Shown: one piece after another, positions 51,511 to 60,957 of the stretch | How positions within the stretch are numbered: position 1 is the stretch's first letter | How the letters are laid out: every line of letters starts with the position of its first letter | NCBI RefSeq assembly: GCF_011602485.2 | Contig: NZ_CP050022.2 | Coordinates: forward strand, 2,872,001 to 2,936,000 | DNA length: 64,000 bases | Direction: 5' to 3' | Source: Bradyrhizobium sp. 1(2017) | GTDB taxonomy: Bacteria > Pseudomonadota > Alphaproteobacteria > Rhizobiales > Xanthobacteraceae | Translations under genes and position numbers: made by a program | The notes under the pieces: generated by a model | What the model was told of the DNA's origin: nothing | Databases searched by the model: none | What the model saw: only the letters and a program-made list of their open reading frames with translations

Positions 51511-53421
51511 TCACCCCTTCGTCAGCCTGTATTGCCTCAGATCCGGATCATGCGTCATGCGCCAGTAATCCACGAACCGCCACGGCATCGCCGAAAACAC
51601 GCGGCCGCTCGCATTGCGGTAGTAAGTACTCATGCCCGGGTGGGTCCAGATCATCGCCTCGTGCTCGGCATCGACCTTGCTGACGTAGTCGTCGAGCACG
51701 TCCTGGCGGACGTCGATGGCGGCGACGTCGTGCTCGATCATGTCAGCGAGACAGGCCGAGATGTAACGGCTCTGGCATTCCGACTGGAAGATGACACTGC
51801 CACCGTGGGCGGGCCCGGAATTCGGTCCGAGCATGCAGAAGAAGTTCGGAAAGCCCGGGACGGTGAGGCCGAGATACGCAGTCGGATTGTCGTTGGCCCA
51901 GGCCTCGCGCAAATCCTTGCCGTCGCGGCCGCTGATGTTGAGGCGCGCCGCCATCTCCGTGACCCTGAAGCCTGTCGCAACCACGATGACGTCGGCGGGG
52001 CGGTGTCTGCCGTCGGCGGTGACGATGCCGCCTTCGTCAAAACGGTCGATCGCGTCGGTGACGAGCTCTACATTCGGCCGCGTCAGGGATTTGAACCAGT
52101 TGTTGTCGAGCAAGATGCGCTTCCCGTAGGGCGGATAGGCTGGCACGCATTTTTCGATCAGATCGGGCCGGTCCTTCAGCTCGGATAGGATGAAATCGGT
52201 CAGCTCCTGGCGGTGCCGGTCATTGCCCTTGTTGACGGCGCGCTCCGGGTGCGGCCACGCCGGGTCCTTGCGCAGGAAAGGCAACAGACCGTCGCCGTAG
52301 CGCCAGAACATGTTGAAGCGATACCACTGCACATAGAATGGAAGGTGCGCCAGCAGCCAGCGCGCGCCCTCGCTGATCGGATCGGCATAACCCTTCACCG
52401 GCCGTGCCCATTGCGCGCTGCGCTGATAGACGGTGACCGAAGCCACACGTCCGGCGATTGACGGCACCAGCTGCATCGATGTCGCACCGGTGCCGATCAC
52501 TGCGACATGCTTGCCGTCGACGTTGATGTCGTCCGACCATAGCGCCGAGTGCAGGATCGTGCCCTTGAAGTCTTGCTCCCCTTCGAAGTGGGCGCGCGAG
52601 GGATCGTTGAGCTGGCCGATGGCCGACACCAGCGCGGTGGATTCGAAAGTCTCTTCGCCGGTCTTCGTTCTGAGCGTCGATATCCAGCGCCGCTTGCCTT
52701 CGTCCCAGCGCGACGAAGTTAGCTCCGTGTTGACCCGCAAATGCTTGCGGATACCATATTCGTCCGCGACCTTCTGGAGATAGCCGAGCAGCTCCTCGCG
52801 CTGGCAGAAATAGCGGGTCCATGCATTGCCGGAGCCGAACGAGTAGGAATAGGAGTGGTTCGGCGTGTCGACGCCGCATCCGGGATAGCGGTTGATCCAC
52901 CAGGTGCCGCCGAGCTCGGCGTTCTTCTCGACGATGGTGTAGCGAATGCCGAGATGGCCAAGCGCGACGCCGAGCGCGATGGCACAGACGCCCGCGCCGA
53001 CGATCAGGACATGCTGGTCGGCAAGCTTGTCGTCGGCAGGACGCTTTGTCCAGCGTGCCTGGCGCGGCACGAAGCCCATCTCCTCGCGCATCAACGGGGC
53101 ATATTCCGGCGCGACATTCTCGCCGAGACAGGCGCGCATCATCTTCAGGAGCAGCTCGTCGCCGGGATCGGTGATCACGGGCTTCGGCGTGCCGTTGGCG
53201 AAGAGCTCGACGACTGCGGCGCGGATCTCGTCCTGGATATTGCCGGGCACACCGGCCTCGGGATCGGGAATGAGGCGAATGTCGCGCTTGGGCAGATAGG
53301 GCGGGGCAAGCCATTTCTCGTCGCCGGTCATGTGCACCAGCACCATCAGGAGACAGCGGATGTCGCCTTCGGCGATCGTGGAGGCGAGATCGAGCGGCTG
53401 GTGTGGAGATGCGATGTTCAT
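51511..53421 (-). CDS. FAD-dependent monooxygenase, Baeyer-Villiger type (HAPMO-like)
   Basis: The 636-residue protein has an N-terminal extension of about 130 residues, then a GAGVCAIALGVALG FAD motif and a BVMO fingerprint FKGTILHSALW (FxGxxxHxxxW). The extension and length match 4-hydroxyacetophenone monooxygenase (about 640 aa). Such enzymes insert oxygen next to a ketone to give an ester. It overlaps the TetR gene by ATGA, and the start at 53421 follows from that overlap. Confidence 0.9.
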   Translation of the reverse strand: MNIASPHQPLDLASTIAEGDIRCLLMVLVHMTGDEKWLAPPYLPKRDIRLIPDPEAGVPGNIQDEIRAAVVELFANGTPKPVITDPGDELLLKMMRACLGENVAPEYAPLMREEMGFVPRQARWTKRPADDKLADQHVLIVGAGVCAIALGVALGHLGIRYTIVEKNAELGGTWWINRYPGCGVDTPNHSYSYSFGSGNAWTRYFCQREELLGYLQKVADEYGIRKHLRVNTELTSSRWDEGKRRWISTLRTKTGEETFESTALVSAIGQLNDPSRAHFEGEQDFKGTILHSALWSDDINVDGKHVAVIGTGATSMQLVPSIAGRVASVTVYQRSAQWARPVKGYADPISEGARWLLAHLPFYVQWYRFNMFWRYGDGLLPFLRKDPAWPHPERAVNKGNDRHRQELTDFILSELKDRPDLIEKCVPAYPPYGKRILLDNNWFKSLTRPNVELVTDAIDRFDEGGIVTADGRHRPADVIVVATGFRVTEMAARLNISGRDGKDLREAWANDNPTAYLGLTVPGFPNFFCMLGPNSGPAHGGSVIFQSECQSRYISACLADMIEHDVAAIDVRQDVLDDYVSKVDAEHEAMIWTHPGMSTYYRNASGRVFSAMPWRFVDYWRMTHDPDLRQYRLTKG

Positions 53422-54065
53422 GGCGTGTCCTGATCTCCGGATGCAGTGAAGAGGCCGCGCGTCATCAGCTTGCGATAGGCGGAGATGACGTGGTCGGGCA
53501 CGACGGTGACGCCGCCGTCCGAATAGGAGTAGCGGCGGCTGAGATAACCGCGCGAGCCCATCAGCATGTGGACGATCGCCTCGAATTCCTCGTCGCTGTA
53601 GTCTTCGATGGCGCCTGCAAGGCGAGCTCGGCGCAGGATGCGGACATAGGCGGTCGCGATGTTGTCGAGATGCTTCTGGTAGCCGATGGGTGCGAAGAAT
53701 TCGGCCTCGTTGAGTATGCGGAGGAATTCCGGAACCTCGCGGATGAAATCGAAGAAGGCGGCAAAGCGCGCGATTTCCTGCCGCGCCGCGTCCGCCGTGC
53801 CTGTGCGCACGCGGATGAACTCGACCATGTCGAGACCGATCTTGGGCAGAAGCTGGTCGAGCAGCTCCTGCCGGTTCTCGAAATGATTGTAGAAGGTGCC
53901 TTGCGCGACGCCGGCTTCCTCGGTGATGCGCGCGACCGAGGCCTCGGCATAGCCATGCTTGCCGACGACCTTGGTGGCAGCCTCGAAAATCTTCTGCTTG
54001 GTCCAGGCGTTGCGCTCGACCCGGTTGAGCTTCGTCACTTTCGCGGTGGCTGGAGTTTGCGTCAT
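53418..54065 (-). CDS. TetR-family transcriptional regulator
   Basis: The 215-residue protein has the TetR HTH (KIFEAATKVVGKHGYAEASVARITEEAGVAQGTFYNHFENRQELLDQLL). Its ATG overlaps the acyl-CoA ligase stop and its stop overlaps the monooxygenase start, so it sits inside an operon of three genes. It probably controls the operon and perhaps the divergent Liv transporter; the ligand is unknown. Confidence 0.93.
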   Translation of the reverse strand: MTQTPATAKVTKLNRVERNAWTKQKIFEAATKVVGKHGYAEASVARITEEAGVAQGTFYNHFENRQELLDQLLPKIGLDMVEFIRVRTGTADAARQEIARFAAFFDFIREVPEFLRILNEAEFFAPIGYQKHLDNIATAYVRILRRARLAGAIEDYSDEEFEAIVHMLMGSRGYLSRRYSYSDGGVTVVPDHVISAYRKLMTRGLFTASGDQDTP

Positions 54066-55555
54066 GCCACGGTCTCCAGTTCAGCGCGCAGCACGCGCTT
54101 GAGGATTTTTCCGGATGGATTGCGCGGCAAGCTGCTGCGGATGACGAGCTGTTTCGGTACCTTGAAGCTCGCAAGCCGCGCGCGGCAGTGCGCGGTGAGG
54201 GCAGGGAGGTCGAGGCGGGCGCCCTCGGCCAGCACGACGATCGCAACCGGCCGCTCCCCCCAGCGCGGATCGCGCAGACCGATCACCGCGACCTCACGCA
54301 CCTCCGGCAGATCATAAATGACGCGCTCGACCTCGGAGGAGGCGATATTCTCGCCGCCGGAGATGATCATGTCCTTCTTGCGGTCGGTCAGGTACAGAAA
54401 GCCGTCCTCGTCGAGATAGCCGATGTCGCCACTGCGGAACCAGTCGTCGAAGAAAGCCGATGCCGTCTTTTCCGGATCCCTCCAATAGCTGCGCGTGATT
54501 TTGGGGCCGCGCAGGCAGATCTCACCGTTGACGTTCGGCGGCAGCGTCTTGCCGTTTTCGTCTCGGATCTCGATCTCGACATGGGCGATGGCGCGTCCGG
54601 TCGAGCCGATCTTCTCGATCTCGCGGCCTTTCTCCATGAAAGTGTCGCCGCCGACGGTCTCGGTGAGGCCATAGGCGTCGATATAGCGCGCGTTGCGGAA
54701 GTACTCTGAGAAGGCGCGGATTCGCAGCTCCGGCGTCTTCTCGCCGCCGCCAATCGCCCATTGCAGGCTCGAGACGTCGTAGCGATCGCGTGTCGGGCAG
54801 GTGAGCATCGCGGTGGTCATCACAGGCGCGAACCACGCCGCGTTGAGCCTGTCTTCTGCGATCGCCGCGAGCGCCGTCTCCGGTTCGAAATTGCGTTCGA
54901 TGCGGATGAAGCCGCCATGCCAGAGCACGGCGATGCCCGGCAGGTCGAGCGCGCCGACGTGATAGAGCGGGCCGACGACGAGAAGGCGCGTGTCGGCGCC
55001 GAGACCGAGCGCGATCGTCTGGTCGGCGGATTTCCAGTAGAAATTATCGTAAGTGAGCATCACCCCCTTGGGGCGGTCGGTCGTGCCCGAGGTGTACATC
55101 AGTCGCATCAAATCGGATGGTTGGCGGACATGCATGGGCGCGGGCGGCGTGCCGCCTGCGAGATGCGTGATGCTCTGCTGGGCGGCTTCGTTCAGCGCGA
55201 CAATCGTGGCACCCGCTGCATTCGCGGCGAGTTCTTCATCGGCGATCAACAGCCGCGCGCCGGCATTGCCGGTGATGTAGCCGACCTCGTCGCGCGAGAG
55301 GCGGAAGTTGATCGGCAGGCACACCGCGCCGAGGTGGCTGGTCGCGAAGACAAGCTCCAGGAACGCCGCGCTGTTCTTCATCAGCAGGGCCACGACATCG
55401 CCGGCGCCGATGCCCTGCGTGGCGAGCCAGCCTGCAACCCGGCGGACGCGCGCATCGAAGACCGCGTAAGAGATTTCTTCGCCGCGATATTTCAGCGCAG
55501 GCCGGTCCGGCGTACGCCGTGCATGAAAGGCGATGAAGCTCGACAGGTTGATCAT
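54062..55555 (-). CDS. Acyl-CoA synthetase (AMP-forming)
   Basis: The 497-residue ANL-family enzyme has the P-loop MYTSGTTDRPKGVMLTY, GGDTFMEKGR, and C-terminal WFRSGDIGYLDEDGFLYLTDRKKDMIISGGENI with the late Lys in RNPSGKILKRVL. It activates a carboxylic acid with ATP to an acyl-CoA. In this operon the acid may come from ester cleavage of the monooxygenase product (inferred). The start ATG at 55555 is 171 bp from the divergent Liv operon. Confidence 0.93.
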   Translation of the reverse strand: MINLSSFIAFHARRTPDRPALKYRGEEISYAVFDARVRRVAGWLATQGIGAGDVVALLMKNSAAFLELVFATSHLGAVCLPINFRLSRDEVGYITGNAGARLLIADEELAANAAGATIVALNEAAQQSITHLAGGTPPAPMHVRQPSDLMRLMYTSGTTDRPKGVMLTYDNFYWKSADQTIALGLGADTRLLVVGPLYHVGALDLPGIAVLWHGGFIRIERNFEPETALAAIAEDRLNAAWFAPVMTTAMLTCPTRDRYDVSSLQWAIGGGEKTPELRIRAFSEYFRNARYIDAYGLTETVGGDTFMEKGREIEKIGSTGRAIAHVEIEIRDENGKTLPPNVNGEICLRGPKITRSYWRDPEKTASAFFDDWFRSGDIGYLDEDGFLYLTDRKKDMIISGGENIASSEVERVIYDLPEVREVAVIGLRDPRWGERPVAIVVLAEGARLDLPALTAHCRARLASFKVPKQLVIRSSLPRNPSGKILKRVLRAELETVA

Positions 55556-55726
55556 TGCGCTTGTTTTGAGCCGGTTGCGGCCTCATCCCCTCCATCGATG
55601 AATTCTGACTCGTAATTCATCTTTGGCTTGACGTCACCCCCCTTGCTCTGAAATCCTTGGAAACACGGAGACGAGACGATCTCCGGCAGGGATCAGGAAA
55701 CGCCGACCCGAGAGAGGGAGGGGAAA

Positions 55727-56986
55727 ATGACGAGAACCCGCACGCCGGGCATCAGCCGCCGTTCGACACTGGCGCTGATGGGCGCCGGTGCAATGACATT
55801 TGCCGCGCCGCGGGTGGCGCGGGCGCAAGCCAAGACGATCAAGATCGGGATGCCGACGATTCTGTCGGGTCGCGTCGCGCAGCTCGGCACGTCTTCGCGC
55901 AATGCCGTGATGCTCGAGGTCGAGAAGGTCAACGCTGCCGGCGGTCTCGCCGGCCGGCAGATCGAGATGGTGATCCGCGACTCCAAGGGCCAGCCGCAGG
56001 AAGCCGCTCGCGTCGCGCGCGAGCTCGTCAACACCGATGGCTGCGAATTGCTGCTCGATGGCGAGGCGTCCTCCGGCTCGTTCGCGGTGCACGAGGTGGC
56101 GCGCGATCTCGGCGTGCTCTGCATCCACACTTGCTCGGAGGCATCGTCGCTGACGGCCGATCCGAAGCAGCACATCCCGAACGCGTTCCGCTGCGTGCGC
56201 CAGGGCATCCACGATTCCATCGTCGGCGGCAGCTATGCCGCCTCGATCGCGAAAGCCAAGGGCCTGAAGAAATGGGCGACCTGCTCGCCGGACTATGCCT
56301 ATGGCCGCGACACCACCGGCGAATTCACACTGTATCTGAAGCGCTTCGCGCCTGACGTCGAGATCGTCAGCGAGTCCTGGCCAAAGCTGTTCCAGCCCGA
56401 TTACACCGAGGTGGTGACGAAGATTCTTCAGGCCAAGCCGCAGGCCCTGTACTCCTGCCTATGGGGTGGCGATCTCACCTCCTACATCGATCAGGCCAAC
56501 ATCTATGCGATGTTCAGCCAGATGGAGGTGTTCGCGGTCAACATGGCCGACTACACCGCGCTCACGGTGGTCAAGAACCTGCCCAAGGGCATCCACTCCG
56601 GCAACCGCTACATCAAGACCTTCCCCACTACGCCGGAGAACGCCGCCTGGGGCGATGCTTACAGGGCGAAATACAACGAATATCCCACCAACTGGTCGTG
56701 GCAGAACGCGACGGCGGTGATGTTCCTGGCCGAAGCCGCCAAGAAGGCGAACGCGGCCGACGGCAAGAAGATCGCGGAGGTGCTGAAGGGCCTCACCATC
56801 AAGTGCCCGTTCGGCGCCGACGGCACCGTGACGATGCGCGGCGACGACCACACGCTGGTCGGCTACGCCATCGGCTGGGGCACCACGATCCCGCAGGAGC
56901 CCTACGTCCCCGAGGTCAAGGCAGGCGACTGGAAGACCATCTTCGAGCTCGAAGCCGAGTGGAAGAAGAGCAAGGGCTACACCTGA
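55727..56986 (+). CDS. Liv-type ABC transporter substrate-binding protein
   Basis: The 419-residue protein starts with a twin-arginine/Sec-type signal (SRRSTLALMGAGAMTFAAPRVARAQ) and has the type-I periplasmic fold used for branched-chain amino acids (KIGMPTILSGRVAQLGTSSRNAVMLEVEKVNAAGGLAGRQIE). The family also binds aromatic acids and urea; the ligand here is not determined. It is the first gene of a five-gene transporter operon. Confidence 0.93.
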   Translation: MTRTRTPGISRRSTLALMGAGAMTFAAPRVARAQAKTIKIGMPTILSGRVAQLGTSSRNAVMLEVEKVNAAGGLAGRQIEMVIRDSKGQPQEAARVARELVNTDGCELLLDGEASSGSFAVHEVARDLGVLCIHTCSEASSLTADPKQHIPNAFRCVRQGIHDSIVGGSYAASIAKAKGLKKWATCSPDYAYGRDTTGEFTLYLKRFAPDVEIVSESWPKLFQPDYTEVVTKILQAKPQALYSCLWGGDLTSYIDQANIYAMFSQMEVFAVNMADYTALTVVKNLPKGIHSGNRYIKTFPTTPENAAWGDAYRAKYNEYPTNWSWQNATAVMFLAEAAKKANAADGKKIAEVLKGLTIKCPFGADGTVTMRGDDHTLVGYAIGWGTTIPQEPYVPEVKAGDWKTIFELEAEWKKSKGYT

Positions 56987-57076
56987 TCTGAAATGCCGGC
57001 GGAGGCGGGTGACCGTCTCCGCCGCTTCGCCTGGCCCTCCGCGCCGTATCGGGCGCGCTGCAATGAAAGTGCTCCT

Positions 57077-57979
57077 GTGGATCTCGACGCGCTCGCCGGT
57101 TGCCTCTCCAGCTCCGCCTGTCTGGTGACGCAGACAACCAGCGGCCTCATCATCGGCATGCTGCTGTTCCTCGTCGCGGTCGGGCTGACGCTGATCTTCG
57201 GCGTGCTCAAGGTCGTCAACTTCAGCCACGGCGCCTTCTACATGTTCGGCGCCTATTTCGCGATGACGGCCTATCAGCTCACCGGCAGTTTTGCGCTGGC
57301 GATGCTGGCCGGCGCGGCCGGCACCGCCATTCTCGGCCTGATCTTTGAGCGCGTCTTCATGAGCCGAGTCTATGGCGCCGACGTGCTGATGCAGTTGCTG
57401 GTATGTTACGCCTTTGTGCTGATCTTCGACGATGTCGTGCGCATCATCTGGGGGCCGGAGTTCAAGTCGATGGGCATGCCGGCGGCGTTCCAGGTGATGC
57501 CGCTGTTCATCGCCGGCGGCGTGGTGCCGCCTTATTATCTCTTGCTGATCGGTGTTGCGCTGGTCGCCGCGATCGTCCTGGGCATCGGCCTGTCGCGCAG
57601 CCGTATCGGCAAGGTCATCCGCGCCGCTGCACACAATCCCGGCATGGTCTCGGCGCTCGGCATCAACACCGGTCTGATCTATGGCGGCGTGTTCGCACTT
57701 GGCGGCATGCTGGCGGGACTTGCCGGTGCGCTGGCCGCGCCCGTTCGCTCGCTGACCCCCGGCATGGGATTTTCGGTCCTGATCGAGTCATTCATCGTCA
57801 CCGTGATCGGAGGGATGGGATCGATCCTGGGCGCGCTGATCGGCGCGCTGCTGCTCGGGCTGATCCGTTCATACGGCTCGCTCGGCTTTCCCTTGTTCAC
57901 GGAAGGGCTGATGTATCTGTTCATGGTGATCGTGCTGGTTTCCAAGCCCACAGGCCTGTTCGGCAAGGAGGCGGCATGA
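57077..57979 (+). CDS. ABC transporter permease, LivH type
   Basis: The 300-residue membrane protein has IIGMLLFLVAVGLTLIFGVLKVVNFSHGAFYMFGAYFA, a LivH signature, and the cytoplasmic loop RAAAHNPGMVSALGINTGL that contacts the ATPase. A GTG start at 57077 is preferred; an ATG at 56993 would add a 28-residue hydrophilic stretch that does not look like a permease start. The stop overlaps the livM start (ATGA). Confidence 0.9.
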   Translation: MDLDALAGCLSSSACLVTQTTSGLIIGMLLFLVAVGLTLIFGVLKVVNFSHGAFYMFGAYFAMTAYQLTGSFALAMLAGAAGTAILGLIFERVFMSRVYGADVLMQLLVCYAFVLIFDDVVRIIWGPEFKSMGMPAAFQVMPLFIAGGVVPPYYLLLIGVALVAAIVLGIGLSRSRIGKVIRAAAHNPGMVSALGINTGLIYGGVFALGGMLAGLAGALAAPVRSLTPGMGFSVLIESFIVTVIGGMGSILGALIGALLLGLIRSYGSLGFPLFTEGLMYLFMVIVLVSKPTGLFGKEAA

Positions 57980-58995
57980 CCGAGCTGGAGGCCGGGCGAG
58001 CGCAATCGTTGATGCCGGTGCGGAACGCCGCCGCGTTCCAACGCTATCGCGACGTCCTGATCGCGCTGATCGCCTTTGCCGTGCTGGCGAGCCTGCCGCT
58101 GTTCACGGGCAGCAAGGCGCTGCTTGATTTCGTCATTCGCTGCTCGGCCTACGGCCTGTTTGCGACTTCACTCAATTTGCTGGTCGGCTATACCGGCCTG
58201 ACCTCCTTCGGTCACGGCATGTTCTTCGGCCTTGGCGCCTACAGTTTCGGCTTGATCATGCAGAAGCTCGGCGTGCCCATTCCGGTCGCCTTCGTCGCGA
58301 CGCTGGCGATCACGGCGGTGGTCGCCGCGATCATCGGCGCGATCTGCGTGCGGCTGAAGGAGATCTATTTCGCCTTCGTCACGCTCGCGTTCCAGATGCT
58401 GATCCATTCGACGATCCTGTCCTGGGCGTCCTTCACCGGCGGCGATCAGGGCCTGCGCGGCGGCATTCCGCGACCGGTCTTTCTCGGCATCGATCTTTCC
58501 AACCACGTCCATCTCTATGTCGCGAGCTGCGCACTGCTGATCATTGGGCTGCTCGCGATGCGCCAGATCGCGCAATCGCCGTTCGGCTACACGCTGCGCA
58601 TGATCCGCGACAACGCCGCGCGCGCGAGCTTTCTCGGCATCGACGTCTGGCGCGCCAAGCTCACCGTGTTCGTGCTGGCGGCACTGTTCGCGTCGATGGG
58701 TGGCATGGTGATGGCGCTGTTCGTCTCCGGTGCCTATCCGGAATTCGCCTATTGGACGATCTCGGGCGAGGGCATCTTCATCAACATGCTCGGCGGCGTC
58801 TCGACCTTCCTGGGGCCGATGGTCGGGACCGTGCTGCTGCTTCTGCTCAACGACACCGTCACGCGCTTCACCGAATACCACGGCATCGTGCTCGGGATCG
58901 TCATCCTGTTCTTCGCGCTCGGCCTGCGCAAAGGCCTTTTGGATTTCGTCGCCGAATGGGTGGCGCATCGCCGCGATGCAGGCGAGGGGCGCTGA
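57976..58995 (+). CDS. ABC transporter permease, LivM type
   Basis: The 339-residue protein has LNLLVGYTGLTSFGHGMFFGLGAYSFGL (a LivM-type membrane start) and a loop near RMIRDNAARASFLGIDVWRAKL. It pairs with LivH to form the membrane channel. The ATG at 57976 overlaps the livH stop; the ATPase gene starts 2 bp after its stop. Confidence 0.93.
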   Translation: MTELEAGRAQSLMPVRNAAAFQRYRDVLIALIAFAVLASLPLFTGSKALLDFVIRCSAYGLFATSLNLLVGYTGLTSFGHGMFFGLGAYSFGLIMQKLGVPIPVAFVATLAITAVVAAIIGAICVRLKEIYFAFVTLAFQMLIHSTILSWASFTGGDQGLRGGIPRPVFLGIDLSNHVHLYVASCALLIIGLLAMRQIAQSPFGYTLRMIRDNAARASFLGIDVWRAKLTVFVLAALFASMGGMVMALFVSGAYPEFAYWTISGEGIFINMLGGVSTFLGPMVGTVLLLLLNDTVTRFTEYHGIVLGIVILFFALGLRKGLLDFVAEWVAHRRDAGEGR

Positions 58996-58997
58996 TC

Positions 58998-59753
58998 ATG
59001 CTCGAGATCCGCAACCTTGCAAAATCATTCGGCGGCGTGAAGGCGACCAACGACGTCTCGCTTGACTTTCCCGACGGCTCGCTCACGGCCGTGATCGGAC
59101 CGAACGGCGCCGGCAAGAGCACCTTCTTCAACCTGATCACCGGCGCGTTGAAGCCGGATTCCGGACAGGTGCTGCTCGACGGCGTCGAACTCGCCGGCCG
59201 CTCACCGCCGGAGATCGTACGCCACGGCATCGGCCGCGCCTTCCAGGTCGCCAGCATCTTCAAATCGTTGACGGTGCAGGAGACCATGCTTGCCGCCGTC
59301 AGCGCTGACCAGCGTACCTCGGCGGTGTTGCACAAGCGCTTTCCGCTCCTCGAGACGCGCGACCGCGCCGAGCATGTGATGGAGCTGCTGGGCCTCGCCG
59401 GCAAACGCCATCGCACGGCCGCCACGCTGTCGCACGGCGATCAGAAGCTGCTCGATATCGCTTTGGCTCTGGTGCTCGATCCAAAGGTGCTGCTACTGGA
59501 CGAGCCGACCGCCGGCATGGGCCCGGAAGAACGCTGGCGCATGATCGACAAGGTGCGCGAGCTCTGGGAAACCCAGAAGATCACCGTCGTGTTCATCGAG
59601 CACGACATGGACATCGTGTTCAAGATCGCGCCGAAGATCGTCGTGCTCTGCTACGGCCGTATCCTCGCCATCGGCACGCCTGACGAGATCCGCAACAACA
59701 GCGCCGTGATCGACGCCTATCTCGGCACCGAACATGCGGGAGCTGCCGCATGA
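58998..59753 (+). CDS. ABC transporter ATP-binding protein, LivG type
   Basis: The 251-residue ATPase has Walker A GPNGAGKSTFFNLI, the signature LSHGDQKLLDIA, Walker B VLLLDEPTAGM and a switch His in FIEHDMDIV. It drives substrate uptake with LivF. The stop overlaps the livF start (ATGA). The start ATG at 58998 gives MLEIRNLAKSFGG, usual for LivG. Confidence 0.94.
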   Translation: MLEIRNLAKSFGGVKATNDVSLDFPDGSLTAVIGPNGAGKSTFFNLITGALKPDSGQVLLDGVELAGRSPPEIVRHGIGRAFQVASIFKSLTVQETMLAAVSADQRTSAVLHKRFPLLETRDRAEHVMELLGLAGKRHRTAATLSHGDQKLLDIALALVLDPKVLLLDEPTAGMGPEERWRMIDKVRELWETQKITVVFIEHDMDIVFKIAPKIVVLCYGRILAIGTPDEIRNNSAVIDAYLGTEHAGAAA

Positions 59754-60463
59754 GCGGTGCCGTCATCGAAGTCGCCGATCTCGATGTCTATTACGGAACC
59801 AGCCAGATCCTGTTCGGCGTCGGCCTGTCGGTGCGGCAGGGCGAGACCATGGCGCTGCTCGGCCGCAACGGCGCGGGCAAATCGACGACCATGAAGGCGA
59901 TCATGGGGCTGGCGCCGCCGCGGCGGGGAAGGGTCAGCCTGCGCGGTGCGGTGATTTCCGGCCTGAAGCCGCACGCGATCGCGCGCGCCGGCCTTGGCTT
60001 CGTGCCGGAGGACCGCCAGATTTTTCCGGAGCACACGGTCGAGGACAATCTCGTCATCGGCCAGAAGAAGGGACCGGAGGGCCAGGACGAGTGGCCGATC
60101 AAGCGCATCTATGAGGTGTTTCCACTCCTGGAACCGCTGCGCCACCGTATCGCCGGTCGCCTCTCCGGCGGCGAGCAGCAGATGCTCGCGATCGCGCGTA
60201 CGCTGATGGGCAATCCGGCGCTGCTGCTGCTGGATGAGCCGAGCGAGGGCCTCGCGCCGATCATCGTGCAGCGGATCGGCGAGCTGCTGCGGCAGCTCCG
60301 TCAGCTCGGATCGACCGTGCTGATCGCCGAGCAGAACATGCATTTCTGCCTGGGGCTGGCGAGCCATGCGACGATCATCGACAAGGGCCAGATCGTCTAT
60401 GCCGCCGGCATCGACGAGCTGAAGGCCAACGAAGCGATCCGGCGGCGGTACTTGGCCCTGTAG
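59750..60463 (+). CDS. ABC transporter ATP-binding protein, LivF type
   Basis: The 237-residue ATPase has Walker A GRNGAGKSTTMKAI, signature LSGGEQQMLAIARTL, Walker B LLLLDEPSEGLAP and EQNMHF. It completes the Liv-type transporter (binding protein, LivH, LivM, LivG, LivF). Confidence 0.94.
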   Translation: MSGAVIEVADLDVYYGTSQILFGVGLSVRQGETMALLGRNGAGKSTTMKAIMGLAPPRRGRVSLRGAVISGLKPHAIARAGLGFVPEDRQIFPEHTVEDNLVIGQKKGPEGQDEWPIKRIYEVFPLLEPLRHRIAGRLSGGEQQMLAIARTLMGNPALLLLDEPSEGLAPIIVQRIGELLRQLRQLGSTVLIAEQNMHFCLGLASHATIIDKGQIVYAAGIDELKANEAIRRRYLAL

Positions 60464-60628
60464 GCCGGGCGCGGTGTCCAAATAGGCCGAAAGAAGAAAA
60501 CTATTGTTCGGCAGTGATCCAACGGAAGGAGTTTTCCTTCGGAAGGACAAAAACGCCAATCGCTTCCATTGCTGTTTCGGGCCGAAACGACGACATTCCC
60601 ATCAGAATTTGATGGATTGGCCAGAGCC

Positions 60629-60847
60629 ATGGAACGCACCGGATTTGAACCCTTCGGCGAGCAATTGGTGTCCGCAACGGACACCCAGACGCGGTCGCGT
60701 GCGTCAAAGCTCCTGCTGCGGGCTGGTACCGGCCTGTTCTGGTCCCTGGTCGCCGGGATCGTGCTGGCGCGCGCCGCCTTTTTCGAGCCCGGCATCTATG
60801 ACGGTTTCAGCCGCGTGGCTTCGCTTGCCAAGAGCCTGATCTTCTGA
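60629..60847 (+). CDS. Possible small membrane protein, 72 aa
   Basis: The frame encodes MERTGFEPFGEQLVSATDTQTRSRASKLLLRAGTGLFWSLVAGIVLARAAFF and a short tail, with one predicted membrane helix. The ribosome site is weak. It reads like a coding sequence in this frame, but no family is recognised. Confidence 0.55.
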   Translation: MERTGFEPFGEQLVSATDTQTRSRASKLLLRAGTGLFWSLVAGIVLARAAFFEPGIYDGFSRVASLAKSLIF

Positions 60848-60957
60848 CGCCGGTCATTCCGGGCTGAGGATAGAACTTCCCTCGGGCCTGATATGTCGAA
60901 AACATATTTCCCTCTCGGGTCGCGCTGCGTATAAATCTTTCTCCTTGGGAGAGATTT

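Noticed and set aside
51511..54246. 911-residue reading of the monooxygenase
   Set aside because: The first 275 residues are off-frame TetR text; the real start lies at 53421 with the ATGA overlap.
60521..60545. Short hairpin GGAAGGA / TCCTTC after livF
   Set aside because: The stem is only 6 bp and no T-run follows, so it is not a convincing terminator.
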